The notes: generated by a model from the letters alone, not told the origin. DNA of 10,827 nt from Thermoanaerobacterales bacterium (GCA_017577565.1 PKRH01000119.1:1-10827); one strand, 5' to 3'; positions 1 through 6,896 are shown, counted from the first letter of the stretch. Translations and numbers: made by a program.

Positions 1-309
1 GACCGGGCCCGCGCCGGTCGACGTCGCGGTCGAGCGGATGTAGGCGTCGAGCTGCTGGCGGGCGAGCTCGTGCCGGGCCGCGGACCGGCGGGCCATCCCG
101 TCGCCCCGCACGACGATGTAGGCGAGCGACCCGAGGAGCGGGAAGACGACGAGCCCGACGATCCAGGCCGCCTTCGCCGCCCCCGAGAGCTCGTGGTCGC
201 GGAACAGGTCGCTCACGATGGCGATGAAGATCCAGACGAACATCGCCAGGAAGAAGACCCAGAGCGCTGTCCAGATCATGTCCCCCAGCCCCACCTCGGC
301 GATGAGCAT
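1..309 (-). CDS. PLDc_N/SHOCT-like two-helix membrane protein, C-terminus cut by window edge
   Basis: The reading frame is open from an ATG at 309 to base 1, giving 103 residues and continuing beyond the window. The start has a strong Shine-Dalgarno AGGAGG (318-323, minus strand) 8 bases away. Two hydrophobic helices are visible, about residues 12-33 and 47-67, separated by a short charged loop (SDLFRDHELSG). The second helix ends in FPLLGSLAYIVVRG, followed by a basic, Arg/Ala-rich tail. This pattern fits the actinobacterial phospholipase-D-nuclease N-terminal (PLDc_N) membrane domain, which is often followed by a SHOCT motif; that part would lie outside the window. The family has no catalytic residues in this domain and its role is unknown, possibly membrane scaffolding. 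It is divergent from the gene at 498. Membrane topology is seen; the family name rests on recalled resemblance. Confidence 0.72.
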   Translation of the reverse strand, partial: MLIAEVGLGDMIWTALWVFFLAMFVWIFIAIVSDLFRDHELSGAAKAAWIVGLVVFPLLGSLAYIVVRGDGMARRSAARHELARQQLDAYIRSTATSTGAGPV

Positions 310-317
310 GGCGATGA

Positions 318-323
318 CCTCCT
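318..323 (-). promoter_or_regulatory. Ribosome binding site of the membrane protein at 309
   Basis: AGGAGG on the minus strand, 8 bases before the ATG at 307-309. It decides the start, since no other in-frame ATG has a comparable site. It contrasts with most minus-strand genes here, which look leaderless. Confidence 0.7.
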
Positions 324-484
324 GACGCCGTCGGCCGGGGCGGTCGCCCGGTGACTACCACTCACGGTACACGCACAGCCACGTCAGGTCACGGGTGGGG
401 GTGGCCCGGCCGGACCCTGCGGCCCCGACCGCTGAGTTCTGGGCGCCGGGGGCGTCCCACCTCCACGACGTCCACGCGACCCGA

Positions 485-492
485 GGAGAGGG
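485..492 (+). promoter_or_regulatory. Ribosome binding site fixing the start of the DHFR-like gene at 498
   Basis: The purine-rich GGAGAGGG ends 5 bases before the ATG at 498. The open frame extends upstream to about 351, but that extension is low-complexity Arg/Thr/Gly sequence unlike the family, so 498 is the better start. I see no convincing -10 box in the remaining upstream DNA (310-484). Confidence 0.65.
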
Positions 493-497
493 ACGAC

Positions 498-1109
498 ATG
501 GGACAGCTCATCGTGACGGAGTTCGCCACCCTCGACGGGGTGGCCCAGGCCCCCGGCGCCCCCGACGAGGACCGCGACGCCGGCTTCGCCCACGGCGGCT
601 GGCAGGCGCCGTACATCGACGAGGCGGGCGTCGACGACGTGTTCGCCGCGGCGCGGACCATGGACGCCCTGCTGCTCGGTCGCAGGACCTACGAGATCTT
701 CGCCGACTACTGGCCGACCGCCCCGGCGGACATGCCCTTCACCACGCTCCTCGACGAGGTGCCCCGGTACGTCGCCAGCCGCACGCTGTCCGCGCCGCTC
801 CGCTGGGACGGCACGAACCTGCTCGAGGGCGACCTGGCCGAGAGCGTCCCGGCGCTGACGGAGCGGTACGGCGAGGTGCACGTCATCGGCAGCCTCGACC
901 TGGTCCAGTCGCTCCTGCGCCTGGGCCTCGTCGATCGGCTGGACCTGTGGGTCCACCCGCTGGTGCTCGGCACCGGGAAGCGGGTCTTCGCCGAGGGCGC
1001 GCCGCCGGCCGCCCTGCGCCTCACCCGGTCGGTGACCTCCCCGAACGGCGCGCTCCACCTGCGCTACGAGCCCGCCGGCACCCCGACCTACGGGACCATC
1101 GGCGAGTGA
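498..1109 (+). CDS. Dihydrofolate reductase family protein (RibD C-terminal-like)
   Basis: 203 residues, about the usual length for stand-alone RibD-C/DHFR-fold proteins (YyaP/YwjB type). Family signs: an N-terminal strand with LDGV (12-15), the nucleotide-binding LGRRTYE (60-66), VASRTL (92-97), the glycine-rich VIGS with LVQSLL (129-140), and the C-terminal strand pair DRLDLWVHPLVLGTGKRVF (146-164). In RibD this fold binds NADPH and reduces a pyrimidine ribosylamine. Stand-alone members are annotated as deaminase/reductase or DHFR-like, with mostly unknown substrates, so I assign a putative cytosolic NADPH-dependent reductase only. It has its own ribosome binding site. It converges with the VOC gene, with only 18 bases between the stops. 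A second member of the family lies at 6897-7460. Confidence 0.85.
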   Translation: MGQLIVTEFATLDGVAQAPGAPDEDRDAGFAHGGWQAPYIDEAGVDDVFAAARTMDALLLGRRTYEIFADYWPTAPADMPFTTLLDEVPRYVASRTLSAPLRWDGTNLLEGDLAESVPALTERYGEVHVIGSLDLVQSLLRLGLVDRLDLWVHPLVLGTGKRVFAEGAPPAALRLTRSVTSPNGALHLRYEPAGTPTYGTIGE

Positions 1110-1127
1110 CGGCCGGGCGGCGGCGCG

Positions 1128-1511
1128 TCAGGCTGGGTCCCCGCCCCAGGTCGCGGCCCCCGCCGGGAAGTCGTTCGACTGGGGCGGCACGACGCAGAAG
1201 AGCAGGCCCGCCGGGTCGCGCATCACCCACCACGAGCGCACCCGCTCGACGCGCTCGGCGCCCAGCGCCTCGAGCCGGGCGACCTCGGCCTCGACGTCGT
1301 CGGTCTCGACGTCGAGGTGGATGCGGCTCCGGGCCTCGCCGATCCGCTGCACGAACACCTCGAGACGGCCGGCCCGGCCGACCGTGACGTAGGTGCCGTC
1401 CTCGTCCCGCTCGGGCCGGCCCCCGAGCGCGCCGGACCAGAAGGCGACCTCGCGCTCGTGGTGCTCGGGTGGGACGTCGACGGCGATGGCGGTGAGCCGG
1501 CTGCGGTGCAT
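1128..1511 (-). CDS. VOC family protein, glyoxalase-like domain (Glyoxalase_6 type)
   Basis: 127 residues, a single compact vicinal-oxygen-chelate module pair. Seen: the opening strand RLTAIAVDVP, helix EREVAFWSGALGG (residues 19-31), then YVTVGRAGRLEVFVQRI, the second half RIHLDVETDDVEAEVARLEALGA (63-85), and the terminal MRDPAGLLFCVV (97-108), a hallmark ending of this family. His65 in RIHLDV is a plausible metal ligand. Small Glyoxalase_6 proteins are common in actinobacteria and most have no known substrate, so a true lactoylglutathione lyase role is not implied. The ATG at 1511 is supported by TACCGT 6 bases upstream, suggesting a leaderless transcript. It lies 71 bases downstream of the alcohol dehydrogenase, with a strong hairpin between them, so it is probably transcribed alone. 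Confidence 0.85.
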   Translation of the reverse strand: MHRSRLTAIAVDVPPEHHEREVAFWSGALGGRPERDEDGTYVTVGRAGRLEVFVQRIGEARSRIHLDVETDDVEAEVARLEALGAERVERVRSWWVMRDPAGLLFCVVPPQSNDFPAGAATWGGDPA

Positions 1512-1517
1512 GGCCGG

Positions 1518-1523
1518 ACGGTA
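1518..1523 (-). promoter_or_regulatory. -10 box (TACCGT) for leaderless VOC gene
   Basis: TACCGT on the minus strand, 6 bases before the ATG at 1511. It matches the TAnnnT plus 6-8 base arrangement known for leaderless actinobacterial transcripts and seen at four other starts in this window. No clear -35 element. Confidence 0.45.
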
Positions 1524-1536
1524 CGCCGGCGCGGCT

Positions 1537-1564
1537 GCCGGGCCCGAGCCCGTTCGGGCCCGGC
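1537..1564 (-). terminator. Hairpin terminator candidate after the alcohol dehydrogenase
   Basis: A perfect 11-bp inverted repeat: GCCGGGCCCGA at 1537-1547 and TCGGGCCCGGC at 1554-1564, with a 6-base loop. It begins 18 bases after the alcohol dehydrogenase stop and before the VOC promoter, where a terminator is expected. There is no U-tract, which is common for actinobacterial hairpin terminators. Confidence 0.55.
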
Positions 1565-1582
1565 GGGGGAGGGGGACCGGGC

Positions 1583-2689
1583 TCAGCCGATCCGCAGGGT
1601 GGTACGGATGCCCCGGCGCTGGCGGAGGTTGTCGACCGCGGCGCCGACCTCGTCGAGCGGGTAGCGGTCGGTGATCATCCCCCGCAGGTCGAGCCGCCCG
1701 GCCCTCGCCAGGGCGAGCAGGCGGGGGATGTCGCGGTGGGCGTTGACGCTGCCGAGCAGGCAGCCGACCAGCCGCTTCTCCGTCGTCGTGAAGGCGGCGG
1801 CGATCGGGATGGTGATGCCCTGGTCGATCGGCGCCGCGCCGACGCAGACCACCGTGCCGCCCGGCCGGACCGCGTCGATGCCCTGCTCGATCAGGGCGGC
1901 GACACCCGCCGCCTCGAAGCAGTAGTCCATGCCGACCGACGTGAGGTCCATGGCGAACGTGGTGACGTCGACCTCGCCGGGGTCGACCGCGTGGGTGGCG
2001 CCAAAGCGGAGCGCCGCCTCGCGCCGCTCGGCCACCGGGTCGACGACGGCGATCACCGAGGCGCCCGCCAGCCGGGCGCCCTGCACGACCGCGATGCCGA
2101 TGCCGCCGGCGCCGAGGACGAGCACGGTGGCGCCCTCCTCGACGCGGGCGGTCTCCAGCACCGCGCCGACCCCGGTCTGGACCGCGCAGCCGATGACGCA
2201 CGCCTCGGCCAGGTCGACGTCGTCGTCGACCTTCACCGCACCCTCCTGGGGGACGACGACGCGCTCGGCCCAGCCCCCGATGCCGAGGCCCCGGTGAACC
2301 GGGGCGCCGCCGCGGCTCAGCGGGGTGGTGCCGTCGGGCCGGGTGGAGGTGAACAGGGCCGAGGAGTACTCGGCGCACAGCGTCGGGTTGCCCCGGGTGC
2401 AGAAGTAGCAGCGCCCGCACGAGGGGAGCGGCGTGAGCACGACCTTGTCGCCCGCCTGCAGGCGCTCGACCCCGGGGCCCGTCGCCTCGACGACGCCGGC
2501 CGCCTCGTGGCCCAGCACGACCGGCACCGGCGCCGGCAGGGCGCCGTCGACCACCGACAGGTCGGAGTGGCACACCCCGCAGTCGGTGACCCGCACCAGC
2601 ACCTCGCCCGCCCGGGGCTCCTCGAGGTCGACCTCCCCGACCCCGAGGTCGCCCACCGCCTCCAACACCGCTGCACGGATCGCTGACAT
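1583..2689 (-). CDS. Zinc-dependent alcohol dehydrogenase (MDR superfamily, NAD-dependent type)
   Basis: 368 residues, the normal length for a tetra-Cys MDR alcohol dehydrogenase. By alignment from memory to horse liver ADH, catalytic zinc ligands are Cys40 (CGVCHSD), His61-Glu62 (GHEAAG) and Cys168 (CVIGCAVQTGVG). The structural zinc lobe is Cys91, Cys94, Cys97 and Cys105. The Rossmann motif GAGGIG sits at 193-198, and Asp217 in VVDPVAER is placed to bind the NAD ribose. All key residues are present, so it should be an active cytosolic oxidoreductase of alcohols or aldehydes. It resembles class III/NDMA-dependent-like actinobacterial ADHs (the group often labelled Rxyl_3153). The substrate and any mycothiol use cannot be read from sequence. 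The ATG at 2689 lies 8 bases after TAGCGT and has no Shine-Dalgarno, so leaderless translation is likely. Confidence 0.93.
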   Translation of the reverse strand: MSAIRAAVLEAVGDLGVGEVDLEEPRAGEVLVRVTDCGVCHSDLSVVDGALPAPVPVVLGHEAAGVVEATGPGVERLQAGDKVVLTPLPSCGRCYFCTRGNPTLCAEYSSALFTSTRPDGTTPLSRGGAPVHRGLGIGGWAERVVVPQEGAVKVDDDVDLAEACVIGCAVQTGVGAVLETARVEEGATVLVLGAGGIGIAVVQGARLAGASVIAVVDPVAERREAALRFGATHAVDPGEVDVTTFAMDLTSVGMDYCFEAAGVAALIEQGIDAVRPGGTVVCVGAAPIDQGITIPIAAAFTTTEKRLVGCLLGSVNAHRDIPRLLALARAGRLDLRGMITDRYPLDEVGAAVDNLRQRRGIRTTLRIG

Positions 2690-2697
2690 GCGCCGGG

Positions 2698-2703
2698 ACG
2701 CTA
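2698..2703 (-). promoter_or_regulatory. -10 box (TAGCGT) for leaderless alcohol dehydrogenase
   Basis: TAGCGT on the minus strand, 8 bases before the ATG at 2689. It lies between the hairpin at 2711-2732 and the start codon, so the dehydrogenase probably has its own promoter. No -35 element is visible. Confidence 0.45.
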
Positions 2704-2710
2704 CCGGACG

Positions 2711-2732
2711 CCGGGGCGCCGGGGCGCCCCGG
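2711..2732 (-). terminator. GC hairpin after the deazaflavin reductase gene, possible terminator
   Basis: Self-complementary 10-base arms CCGGGGCGCC (2711-2720) and GGCGCCCCGG (2723-2732) flank a 2-base centre; the usable stem would be about 8-9 bp. It starts 18 bases beyond the stop of the gene at 2751 and just upstream of the dehydrogenase promoter. It has no U-tract. In such GC-rich DNA, chance formation is more likely than for the 11-bp hairpin at 1537. Confidence 0.4.
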
Positions 2733-2750
2733 TCGGTCGGCCCCGGCCGG

Positions 2751-3248
2751 TCACCGGACCGTCAGGCGGACCACCGGGTAGCGGCGCTCGGTCTTCGCCT
2801 GGTACTCGGCGATCTTCGGCTGGGCCGCGGCGATCCGCGCCCAGGCCGCCTCCCGCTCGGCGCCGGCCAGCGGCTCCGGCCGGACCGCGACCCGCTCGCC
2901 GCCCGCGAGCTCGATCGCCGCCTCGTCCGGCCGGGCCACGAGGTTCCGGTACCAGTCGGGGTCCTGCTCCCCGCCGCCGGAGGCGACCACCAGCCGGTCG
3001 CCGCCGTCGCCGGGGAACCAGGCCACCGGGGTCTCGTACGGTCGGCCGGTGCGGCGGCCGCGGTGGTGGACGACGAGCACGTCCATGCCCATGAACCTGC
3101 CCCGGCCCCGCCGCAGCTTGCGGATCACCCGGGCGTTGGCCTTGTGCTGCACCCACCGGGAAACGGGTCCCGGCCCGCCGCGCCGCCCCCGGCGGGCCCG
3201 TCCCTCGTCGGTCATCGCGTCGGTCCGTTCGGTCGTCGTGGCGTCCAT
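2751..3248 (-). CDS. Deazaflavin (F420)-dependent nitroreductase family protein
   Basis: 165 residues, close to the usual size for the Ddn/DUF385 family. After a basic, probably disordered N-terminus (1-30) comes the split beta-barrel core: VLVVHHRGRRTGRPYETPVAWF (57-78) with the family's TGR-x-Y-x-TP signature, LVVASGGG (86-93), and DPDWYRNLVARPDEA (97-110), matching the P-x-WY-x-NL-x-A-x-P motif. The C-terminal AAWARIAAAQPKIAEYQAKT is also typical. Family members bind F420 and reduce quinones, nitro compounds or other low-potential acceptors; the substrate here is unknown. The start at 3248 has TACCGT 7 bases upstream and no Shine-Dalgarno. An alternative ATG at 3215 would give 154 residues. 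The gene is divergent from the FtsX-type exporter operon, which may mean shared control. Confidence 0.88.
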   Translation of the reverse strand: MDATTTERTDAMTDEGRARRGRRGGPGPVSRWVQHKANARVIRKLRRGRGRFMGMDVLVVHHRGRRTGRPYETPVAWFPGDGGDRLVVASGGGEQDPDWYRNLVARPDEAAIELAGGERVAVRPEPLAGAEREAAWARIAAAQPKIAEYQAKTERRYPVVRLTVR

Positions 3249-3255
3249 GGCGGCG

Positions 3256-3261
3256 ACGGTA
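3256..3261 (-). promoter_or_regulatory. -10 box (TACCGT) for leaderless deazaflavin reductase gene
   Basis: TACCGT on the minus strand, 7 bases before the ATG at 3248. It favours that start over the internal ATG at 3215. A 14-bp palindrome lies immediately upstream. Confidence 0.45.
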
Positions 3262-3267
3262 CGGACG

Positions 3268-3281
3268 GCCGGGCGCCCGGC
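3268..3281. repeat. Perfect 14-bp palindrome in a divergent promoter region
   Basis: GCCGGGCGCCCGGC equals its own reverse complement. It sits 6 bases upstream of the -10 box of the gene at 3248, in the spacer/-35 region, where a repressor or activator could act. It is all G and C, so chance occurrence in this DNA is a real alternative. Confidence 0.35.
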
Positions 3282-3394
3282 GCTTCTCCGATCCTGCTCG
3301 GTTCGGCCGGTGCGATCCCGCCGGGCGCGCCCCGGCTCCCGGACCGCCACCGAGGGCGGTGCTCCGGGTGTCCTGGGTGGCTTCGTCGGCGCAC

Positions 3395-3400
3395 TAGCGT
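3395..3400 (+). promoter_or_regulatory. -10 box (TAGCGT) for leaderless FtsX-type exporter operon
   Basis: TAGCGT lies 8 bases before the ATG at 3409, with no Shine-Dalgarno in between. It is the same sequence and spacing as at the dehydrogenase on the other strand. The open frame continues upstream to 3049, but this box supports 3409 as the true start. No convincing -35. Confidence 0.45.
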
Positions 3401-3408
3401 CATCGCCC

Positions 3409-4539
3409 ATGGGTTCGTTCCTCCTGGCCTGGCGGGAGGCACGCCGGGCCAAGGGGCGCTTCGGGCTCCTGACCGGTGCGGTGACCGTCCTGGTCTTCCT
3501 CGTCGTGTTCCAGCAGGCCGTCCTGGACGGCCTGGTGACGGAGTTCGTCGGCGCCATCCGGAACCAGTCGGCCGACGTGCTCGTCTACGGCGAGGACGCC
3601 CGCCTGAACCTGCAGGGGAGCGTCGTGCCGCCGGTCGCCCCCGAGCAGGTCGCGGCGGTCGAGGGCGTCGCCCGGGCCGAGCCGCTGGGCGTGGCGGCCG
3701 TCACCGTCGAGGCCGGCGGCGAGCTGGAGGACGCCACGCTGTTCGGGCACGTGCTCGACGGCCCGGGCGCCCCGGTCGAGATCGAGGAGGGCCGCCGGCC
3801 CGAGCGCGACGGCGAGGCCGTGGCCAGCGCGTCGGCCGCCGACGACGGCTTCGGCGTCGGCGACGTCGTCGTCGTGCAGCCCGGCGGCGAGCGCATCGAG
3901 ATCGTGGGCACGGCCCGGGAGACGAGCTTCAGCGTCACCCCGACGCTGTTCGCCTCGTACGCCACCTACGAGGCGGTGCTGCTGTCGGTGAACCCCGACG
4001 CGCCGGCGGTCGTCCCCTCGGCGGGGGCGGTCGAGGTGGAGGACGGGGCCGACCCGTCGGCGGTGGCCGAGCGCATCACCGCCGAGGTCGAGGGCGTGGA
4101 GGCCGCGACCCGCGACCGGGCGGCCGACGAGGCGCCCGGCGTGCAGTCGGTGAGCCAGTCGCTCAGCATCGTGCTGCTGCTCACCTACGTCGTCGTGACG
4201 ATCGTGACCGGCTTCTTCTTCCTCATCCTCACGGTGCAGAAGCAGCCGACGCTGACGCTGCTGCGGGCGGTCGGGGCGCCGGCCCGGTCCCTGGTGGCCG
4301 CCCTCGGCATGCAGGTGCTGCTGGTCGTGGGCGGCGGGTTCGTGCTCGGCGCCGCGCTGGCCGCGCTCGTCCTGCGGGTGGCCAGCGTCGGCATCGAGGC
4401 CGGCGTGGCACCGGCCGCGCTGGTGACGACGGCCGCCGCCGTCCTCCTGCTCGCCGCGCTCGCCTGCCTCGGCGCGGCCCGCCGCATCACCCGCCTCGAC
4501 CCCGCGTGGGCGACGCTGCCGGGGGCGACGCCGCGATGA
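3409..4539 (+). CDS. ABC transporter permease, FtsX/MacB-type (first of a pair)
   Basis: 376 residues with classic FtsX-like topology: an amphipathic basic N-terminus (FLLAWREARRAKGRF), helix 1 at about 17-37, a large extracytoplasmic domain (about 45-250), then three helices at about 253-276, 297-322 and 336-356, ending in a basic RRITRLDPAWA segment. The conserved cytoplasmic loop QPTLTLLRAVGAPARSL (279-295) matches the FtsX family's coupling region to the ATPase. With the next two genes it forms a complete exporter of the HrtB/DevC/MacB mechanotransmission type, which moves substrates from the membrane or periplasmic side rather than importing. The substrate is unknown. No membrane-fusion adaptor gene is present. 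The start is set by TAGCGT 8 bases upstream. It overlaps the next gene by 4 bases (ATGA), indicating translational coupling. Confidence 0.9.
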   Translation: MGSFLLAWREARRAKGRFGLLTGAVTVLVFLVVFQQAVLDGLVTEFVGAIRNQSADVLVYGEDARLNLQGSVVPPVAPEQVAAVEGVARAEPLGVAAVTVEAGGELEDATLFGHVLDGPGAPVEIEEGRRPERDGEAVASASAADDGFGVGDVVVVQPGGERIEIVGTARETSFSVTPTLFASYATYEAVLLSVNPDAPAVVPSAGAVEVEDGADPSAVAERITAEVEGVEAATRDRAADEAPGVQSVSQSLSIVLLLTYVVVTIVTGFFFLILTVQKQPTLTLLRAVGAPARSLVAALGMQVLLVVGGGFVLGAALAALVLRVASVGIEAGVAPAALVTTAAAVLLLAALACLGAARRITRLDPAWATLPGATPR

Positions 4540-5633
4540 GCCTGGCCTGGCGGGAGCTCGTGCGCCGCCCCGGCCGCTTCGCGGTCGCCGGCAGCGCGTT
4601 GACCCTCCTCGTCGTGCTCCTGCTCCTGCTCGGCGGGTTGCTCGACGGGCTGTACCTGGGCAGCACCGGCGCGATCCGGGCCCAGCGGGCCGACGTGTTC
4701 GTCTACTCGGCGACGGCCCGGGACTCGATCGTCCGCTCCCGGATCGAGCCCGACCTGCGGGCGCGGATCGAGGAGGTCGACGGCGTGGCGTCGACCGGCG
4801 GGCTGGGGGTGGCGCTGCTCGGCGCCACCGTCGAGGGCGACGACGACGTGCTCGACGTCGCGGTCACCGGCTACGAGCTGGCCCCGGAGGGCGTGCCCGA
4901 GCCCCCGGCGCCCGGCACCGCCTACGCCGACGATCGGCTCCGGGCCGACGGCGTCCGGGCCGGGGACGTGCTGGAGGTCGGGCCGGCCCGCGTGCCCGTC
5001 GAGGTCGTCGACTTCGTCTCCGACACCAGCTACCTGCAGCAGGGCGCGCTGTGGGTCGAGCCCGACACGTGGCGGGCCATCCAGAGCGAGTCGCGGCCCG
5101 ACGCGGCCGTGGCGGACGGCGTGTTCCAGGTGGTCCTCGTCGTGGCCGAGGACGGGGTCGAGGCCGGCGAGCTCGCCGACCGCATCGACGAGGCGACGGG
5201 CGGGGCGACCAGCTCGCTGACCCGCGACGAGGCCGTGCTGTCGCTACCGGGCATCCGCCAGCAGAACAGCGTGTTCACGGCCCTGATCGGCGTGACGCTG
5301 TTCGTCGCCGGCCTGGTGGCGGCGCTCTTCTTCGCCCTCGTGACCCTCGAGCGGACCGCCCTCTACGCGACGCTCAAGGCGCTCGGCGCCCCCTCCGGCC
5401 GGCTCGCCCTGGGCGTCGTGTTCCAGTCGGTGGTCGTGGCGCTGGGGGCCGTCGTGCTCGGCGGCGCCGTCACCTTCGCCCTCGAGCAGGTCATCCCCGA
5501 CGCCGTCCCGGTGCAGGTCGAGCCGTCGCGGGTCGTGACCAGCAGCGTGCTCGTGCTCGTGACCGCCGCCGTCGGCGCCCTGGTGTCCCTGCGCCGCATC
5601 GTCCGCATCGACCCGGCCACCGCGATCAGCTGA
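4536..5633 (+). CDS. ABC transporter permease, FtsX/MacB-type (second of a pair)
   Basis: 365 residues with the same architecture as its upstream neighbour: N-terminal SLAWRELVRRPGRF, helix 1 at about 15-35, an extracytoplasmic domain (about 45-245), and helices at about 246-270, 292-315 and 333-352. The coupling loop reads ERTALYATLKALGAPSGRL (272-290) and the end is RRIVRIDPATAIS. The two permeases also share a motif just after helix 1, GAIR-x-Q-x-ADV-x-VY, so they are diverged tandem duplicates, probably forming a heterodimer with a dimeric ATPase. The ATG at 4536 overlaps the previous stop as ATGA. The frame extends far upstream on the same strand, but that stretch lies in other genes and is not coding here. 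Confidence 0.9.
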   Translation: MSLAWRELVRRPGRFAVAGSALTLLVVLLLLLGGLLDGLYLGSTGAIRAQRADVFVYSATARDSIVRSRIEPDLRARIEEVDGVASTGGLGVALLGATVEGDDDVLDVAVTGYELAPEGVPEPPAPGTAYADDRLRADGVRAGDVLEVGPARVPVEVVDFVSDTSYLQQGALWVEPDTWRAIQSESRPDAAVADGVFQVVLVVAEDGVEAGELADRIDEATGGATSSLTRDEAVLSLPGIRQQNSVFTALIGVTLFVAGLVAALFFALVTLERTALYATLKALGAPSGRLALGVVFQSVVVALGAVVLGGAVTFALEQVIPDAVPVQVEPSRVVTSSVLVLVTAAVGALVSLRRIVRIDPATAIS

Positions 5634-5656
5634 GAGGACCGACGAAGGACGCACCG

Positions 5657-6328
5657 ATGCCCGCGCTCGTGATGGAAGGGGTCCGCAAGGTCTACCGGTC
5701 GGGGAGCGAGGAGGTCGTGGCCCTCGACCACGCCGACCTCGTGGTCGGCGACGACGAGATGGTCACGCTGCTCGGGCCGTCGGGCTCGGGGAAGACGACG
5801 CTGCTGTCGATCGCCGGCGGCCTGCTCACGCCCACGGAGGGGAGGGTCGTCGTCGGCGACCAGGTGGTGAGCGACCTCGACCCCCGGCAGCTGACGGCGT
5901 TCCGGCAGCGCCAGGTCGGCTTCGTGTTCCAGTCGGTCAACCTCGTGCCGTTCCTGACCGCCCGGGAGAACCTCACGGTCGTGGGCGAGCTGGCCGGCCG
6001 CCCCCGGCGGGAGACGGGGGAGCAGGCCGACCGGCTGCTCGAGGAGCTGGGCCTGTCCCACCGGGCCGGCAACCTGGCCACCGAGCTGTCCGGCGGCGAG
6101 CGCCAGCGGGTGGCGATCGGTCGGGCCCTCATGAACGACCCCAAGCTCGTGCTGGTCGACGAGCCGACCTCCGCGCTGGACACGAAGATGGGCGAGGCCG
6201 TCATGGAGCTGCTCCGCAACGAGATCACCGGGCGGGGCATCGCCGCGGTGGTCGTCACCCACGACACCCGCATGACGCACTACACCGACCGCACGGTCGA
6301 GATCGTCGACGGCCGGCTGCAGGCCTGA
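5657..6328 (+). CDS. ABC transporter ATP-binding protein, HrtA/DevA/MacB-type
   Basis: 223 residues, full length for this subfamily. Walker A GPSGSGKT (40-47), Q-loop Gln92 in FVFQSVNLVPFLTARENL, signature LSGGERQR (144-151), Walker B LVLVDEPTSALD (164-175) and the H-loop His202 in VVVTHDTR are all intact, so it should hydrolyse ATP. The NLVPFLTARENL segment after the Q-loop is typical of ATPases paired with FtsX-like permeases such as HrtA and DevA. It is the third gene of the exporter operon, 23 bases after the second permease, with a GAAGGA ribosome binding site (5644-5649) 7 bases before the ATG. It energises the two preceding permeases. Heme or lipid export is possible by analogy, but nothing here shows the substrate. 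Confidence 0.93.
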   Translation: MPALVMEGVRKVYRSGSEEVVALDHADLVVGDDEMVTLLGPSGSGKTTLLSIAGGLLTPTEGRVVVGDQVVSDLDPRQLTAFRQRQVGFVFQSVNLVPFLTARENLTVVGELAGRPRRETGEQADRLLEELGLSHRAGNLATELSGGERQRVAIGRALMNDPKLVLVDEPTSALDTKMGEAVMELLRNEITGRGIAAVVVTHDTRMTHYTDRTVEIVDGRLQA

Positions 6329-6394
6329 CGGCGGGGGAGGGGCGCCGCCGGCGGGTTGGGTGGCACGCGTCACGCTGTGGTGGACTCCCCGGCC

Positions 6395-6874
6395 ATGGCC
6401 GAGAGGATCGAGATCTCACGCGACATCGCTGCCTCGCCCGAGGAGGTGTACGCCGCCATCTCGGACGTGACCCGCATGGGGGAGTGGTCCGAGGAGTGCT
6501 ACGCCTGCGAGTGGCACGAGGGCTTCGACGGCCCGGAGGTCGGCGCCACCTTCGACGGCCACAACCGCCACGGCGAGCACGAGTGGACCTCGCAGGGCAA
6601 GGTCGTCGAGGCGGAGCCGGGGCGGGCGTTCACGTTCGAGGTCTCGATGATGGACTTCCACTACGCGACCTGGGGCTACCGCATCGAGCCGATCGAGGGC
6701 GGCTGCCGGGTCACCGAGTGGGTCGAGGACCTGCGGCCGGAGTCGGTGATCGAGCTGAGCAAGCAGATCTCCGGCGTGGAGGACCGCAGCGAGCGCAACC
6801 GCCGGACGATGAGCACGACGCTGGAGCGCCTGGCCGCCGCGCTGGAGGGCCGGGCGGCGCCGCCGGCGGGCTGA
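6395..6874 (+). CDS. SRPBCC family protein (polyketide cyclase/dehydrase-like)
   Basis: 159 residues in the START-like helix-grip fold. Seen: IEISRDIAASPEEVYAAISDVTRMGEWSEE (5-34), the standard SRPBCC opening, then GPEVGATFDGHNRHG (46-60), WTSQGKVVEAEPGRAFTFEV (64-83), YRIEPIEGGCRVTEWVED (95-112) and a long C-terminal helix ending in TTLERLAAALEG. The fold holds a hydrophobic ligand, and actinobacterial members are variously linked to lipid or polyketide metabolism, mostly uncharacterised; I assign no specific ligand. The start MAERIEI is chosen because the fold begins there. In-frame GTG codons at 6377 and 6380 would add a few residues. No Shine-Dalgarno or TAnnnT box is clear. It converges with the second DHFR-like gene, with 22 bases between the stops. 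Confidence 0.85.
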   Translation: MAERIEISRDIAASPEEVYAAISDVTRMGEWSEECYACEWHEGFDGPEVGATFDGHNRHGEHEWTSQGKVVEAEPGRAFTFEVSMMDFHYATWGYRIEPIEGGCRVTEWVEDLRPESVIELSKQISGVEDRSERNRRTMSTTLERLAAALEGRAAPPAG

Positions 6875-6896
6875 GCACGGCGCGGGGAGGCGGCGG

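Noticed and set aside
350..378. Partial symmetry GGTGA...TCACGG in the 310-497 spacer
   Set aside because: Only four to five contiguous paired bases around a 7-base centre, and not aligned with any recognisable promoter box.
1736..2686. Plus-strand open frame opposite the alcohol dehydrogenase
   Set aside because: An antisense shadow: the protein is low-complexity Asp/Arg/Ala sequence, while the minus strand encodes all zinc and NAD motifs.
2433..4535. Very long plus-strand open frame running into the second permease
   Set aside because: Only the part from 4536 matches a protein family. The upstream part is Arg/Gly/Pro-rich and overlaps three well-supported genes in other frames, as expected in such GC-rich DNA.
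6345..6354. CCGCCGGCGG palindrome after the exporter ATPase, repeated near 6861 at the end of the SRPBCC gene
   Set aside because: It has no loop, is made of simple GCC/GGC repeats and one copy is inside a coding region. Not convincing as a terminator or a dispersed repeat.
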